Positions 6,348 through 7,234 of a stretch of DNA of 7,234 bases are shown piece by piece. This stretch comes from JBMOLK01 sp049325575 (GTDB taxonomy: Bacteria; Bacillota; Clostridia; Acetivibrionales; Acetivibrionaceae): assembly GCA_049325575.1 (NCBI GenBank), contig JBMOLK010000227.1, forward strand, positions 1-7,234. The letters run 5' to 3'. Made by a program: the position numbers and the translations under genes. Position 1 is the first letter of the stretch. The number at the start of each line of letters is the position of its first letter. The notes beneath the pieces are model-generated. The model had not been told where the DNA came from. It saw only the letters and a program-made list of their open reading frames with translations, and did no database searches.

Positions 6348-7175
6348 TCATCTATGAATCATTCTTCGAAAAAACTCTCCATCAATAATCAACCCCGGAA
6401 GAAAGTTCTGGAACATAGACACTATCCCCATGATACCTGCAATATCCTTCTCTGAGTACATGCTCTCCAGTAGTTTCCTGTCTATTGTCATTGGGAATGG
6501 CATTGTGTGAGCAAGCGCAATAGCCTTCTGTTTAAGCTGCGAGTTAATTACACAATACTCATCTGTGCCTACATAAGGCTTAAGATATAACCAACTGACA
6601 CCAAGGAAATCCGGGTAATATGCCAGTGCCCTGTAATCACTGGCAAGATCAAAGGTATGATGTGTTCCTGCAATATCCATTAGTAAATCTTGTATCGGTT
6701 CAGGTGCTTTATTTATATCTATTAATTTAATATCCGGTAGCCCCGGAGTAATGCCTGGTGCAATGTATCCCCGGACATTTCCGTTTCCGGGAATGGGCCT
6801 GTTTCCTAAGCTCTCTGCCCAGGCGCTTGCTATTAGCAGAAGCTTTGTATTTACATAGTTGAATGTGAATACTACTTTCCTTATACTTTCAATAGCAGAG
6901 CAGCTGTAGTATTCAGCCCAATTTATCTGTGGCACTGCAACCGAAATATCCGGATACCGCAGCTTCTCAGCCGCAAACTCCATATTCGTGGTCAACATAT
7001 TATATCTTACATCGTTCCATGCTGTAAATAAAAACTTAACGTACCATGCCAGCGTCCTAAATATGAAATTGACAATTGGGACTTTTAAAACAAACTTAAT
7101 GTCATCATAAAGTAACTTTAAATTCCCACATGCTTCATATTCAAATATTTCCGGTACTCCATACCCATCCCTCAT
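6348..7175 (-). CDS. DehI-family protein (2-haloacid dehalogenase-like)
   Basis: A cytoplasmic protein of 275 residues, close to the usual DehI length, with no signal peptide. DehI of Pseudomonas is a group I dehalogenase that hydrolyses 2-haloalkanoic acids of both configurations; databases call the family 'halocarboxylic acid dehydrogenase DehI'. The internal duplication typical of the fold is visible: FIFRTLAWYVKFLFTAW (residues 37-53) and SDYRALAYYPDFLGVSW (179-195) share 7 of 17 positions. Asp180 in the second copy is the best candidate for the catalytic aspartate, while the first copy has Ile at that place. Asn106 or Asn109, before KLLLIASAWAESL, may be a supporting active-site residue. 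The ATG at 7175 was chosen because GAGGAG lies 9 nt upstream; the in-frame ATG at 7184 directly abuts that site. The frame stays open upstream to the window end, so a longer protein cannot be excluded. Substrate and true activity are unknown. Confidence 0.75.
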   Translation of the reverse strand: MRDGYGVPEIFEYEACGNLKLLYDDIKFVLKVPIVNFIFRTLAWYVKFLFTAWNDVRYNMLTTNMEFAAEKLRYPDISVAVPQINWAEYYSCSAIESIRKVVFTFNYVNTKLLLIASAWAESLGNRPIPGNGNVRGYIAPGITPGLPDIKLIDINKAPEPIQDLLMDIAGTHHTFDLASDYRALAYYPDFLGVSWLYLKPYVGTDEYCVINSQLKQKAIALAHTMPFPMTIDRKLLESMYSEKDIAGIMGIVSMFQNFLPGLIIDGEFFRRMIHR

Positions 7176-7184
7176 ATAAAGCAT

Positions 7185-7190
7185 CTCCTC
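7185..7190 (-). promoter_or_regulatory. Shine-Dalgarno site of the DehI-family gene
   Basis: On the minus strand GAGGAG lies 9 nt before the ATG at 7175 and 0 nt before the ATG at 7184, which favours 7175 (MRDGYGVPEI) as the start. Confidence 0.6.
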
Positions 7191-7234
7191 AGATATCCAT
7201 TTACCTATACAATAAGAAGTATACCAAGTTCTAA

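Overview
The window (about 40% G+C by eye) looks like chromosomal DNA of a low-G+C Firmicute, most likely a Clostridia member. Strong AGGAGG-type Shine-Dalgarno sites, AT-rich spacers and the protein families present all point that way. No rRNA, tRNA, CRISPR array, transposase or integrase is visible. The genus cannot be named from sequence alone.

The layout falls into three blocks. (1) Positions 1-1766, plus strand: the 3' part of an RtcB-type RNA ligase gene (5' end outside the window), then prfH, a GGQ-type peptide-chain release factor homologue. This is the RtcB2-PrfH pair, linked in other bacteria to religation of cleaved rRNA and rescue of the damaged ribosomes. (2) Positions 1691-6072 (to 6155 if a tiny coupled ORF is real): a divergent regulator/transport cassette. 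It has a minus-strand TetR-family repressor, a 171-bp divergent control region, an MMPL/RND-type membrane transporter and a secreted protein rich in xxxLxxG heptads. The last two are 20 bp apart and are probably one operon under the TetR repressor. (3) Positions 6348-7175, minus strand: a DehI-family protein (family of group I 2-haloacid dehalogenases), convergent with the cassette. A 275-bp spacer holding two stem-loops separates it from the cassette.

The most unusual feature is the join between blocks 1 and 2. PrfH follows its family closely up to about residue 189 (HNTLE), where an LERGNP-type tail is expected. The frame instead runs into DNA antisense to the end of the TetR gene, giving a hydrophobic 36-residue tail and a 76-bp convergent overlap. 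The likely reading is that the cassette arrived at, or a rearrangement occurred within, the 3' end of prfH. The ribosome-repair pair therefore has an intact ligase active site but a release factor with a replaced C-terminus.
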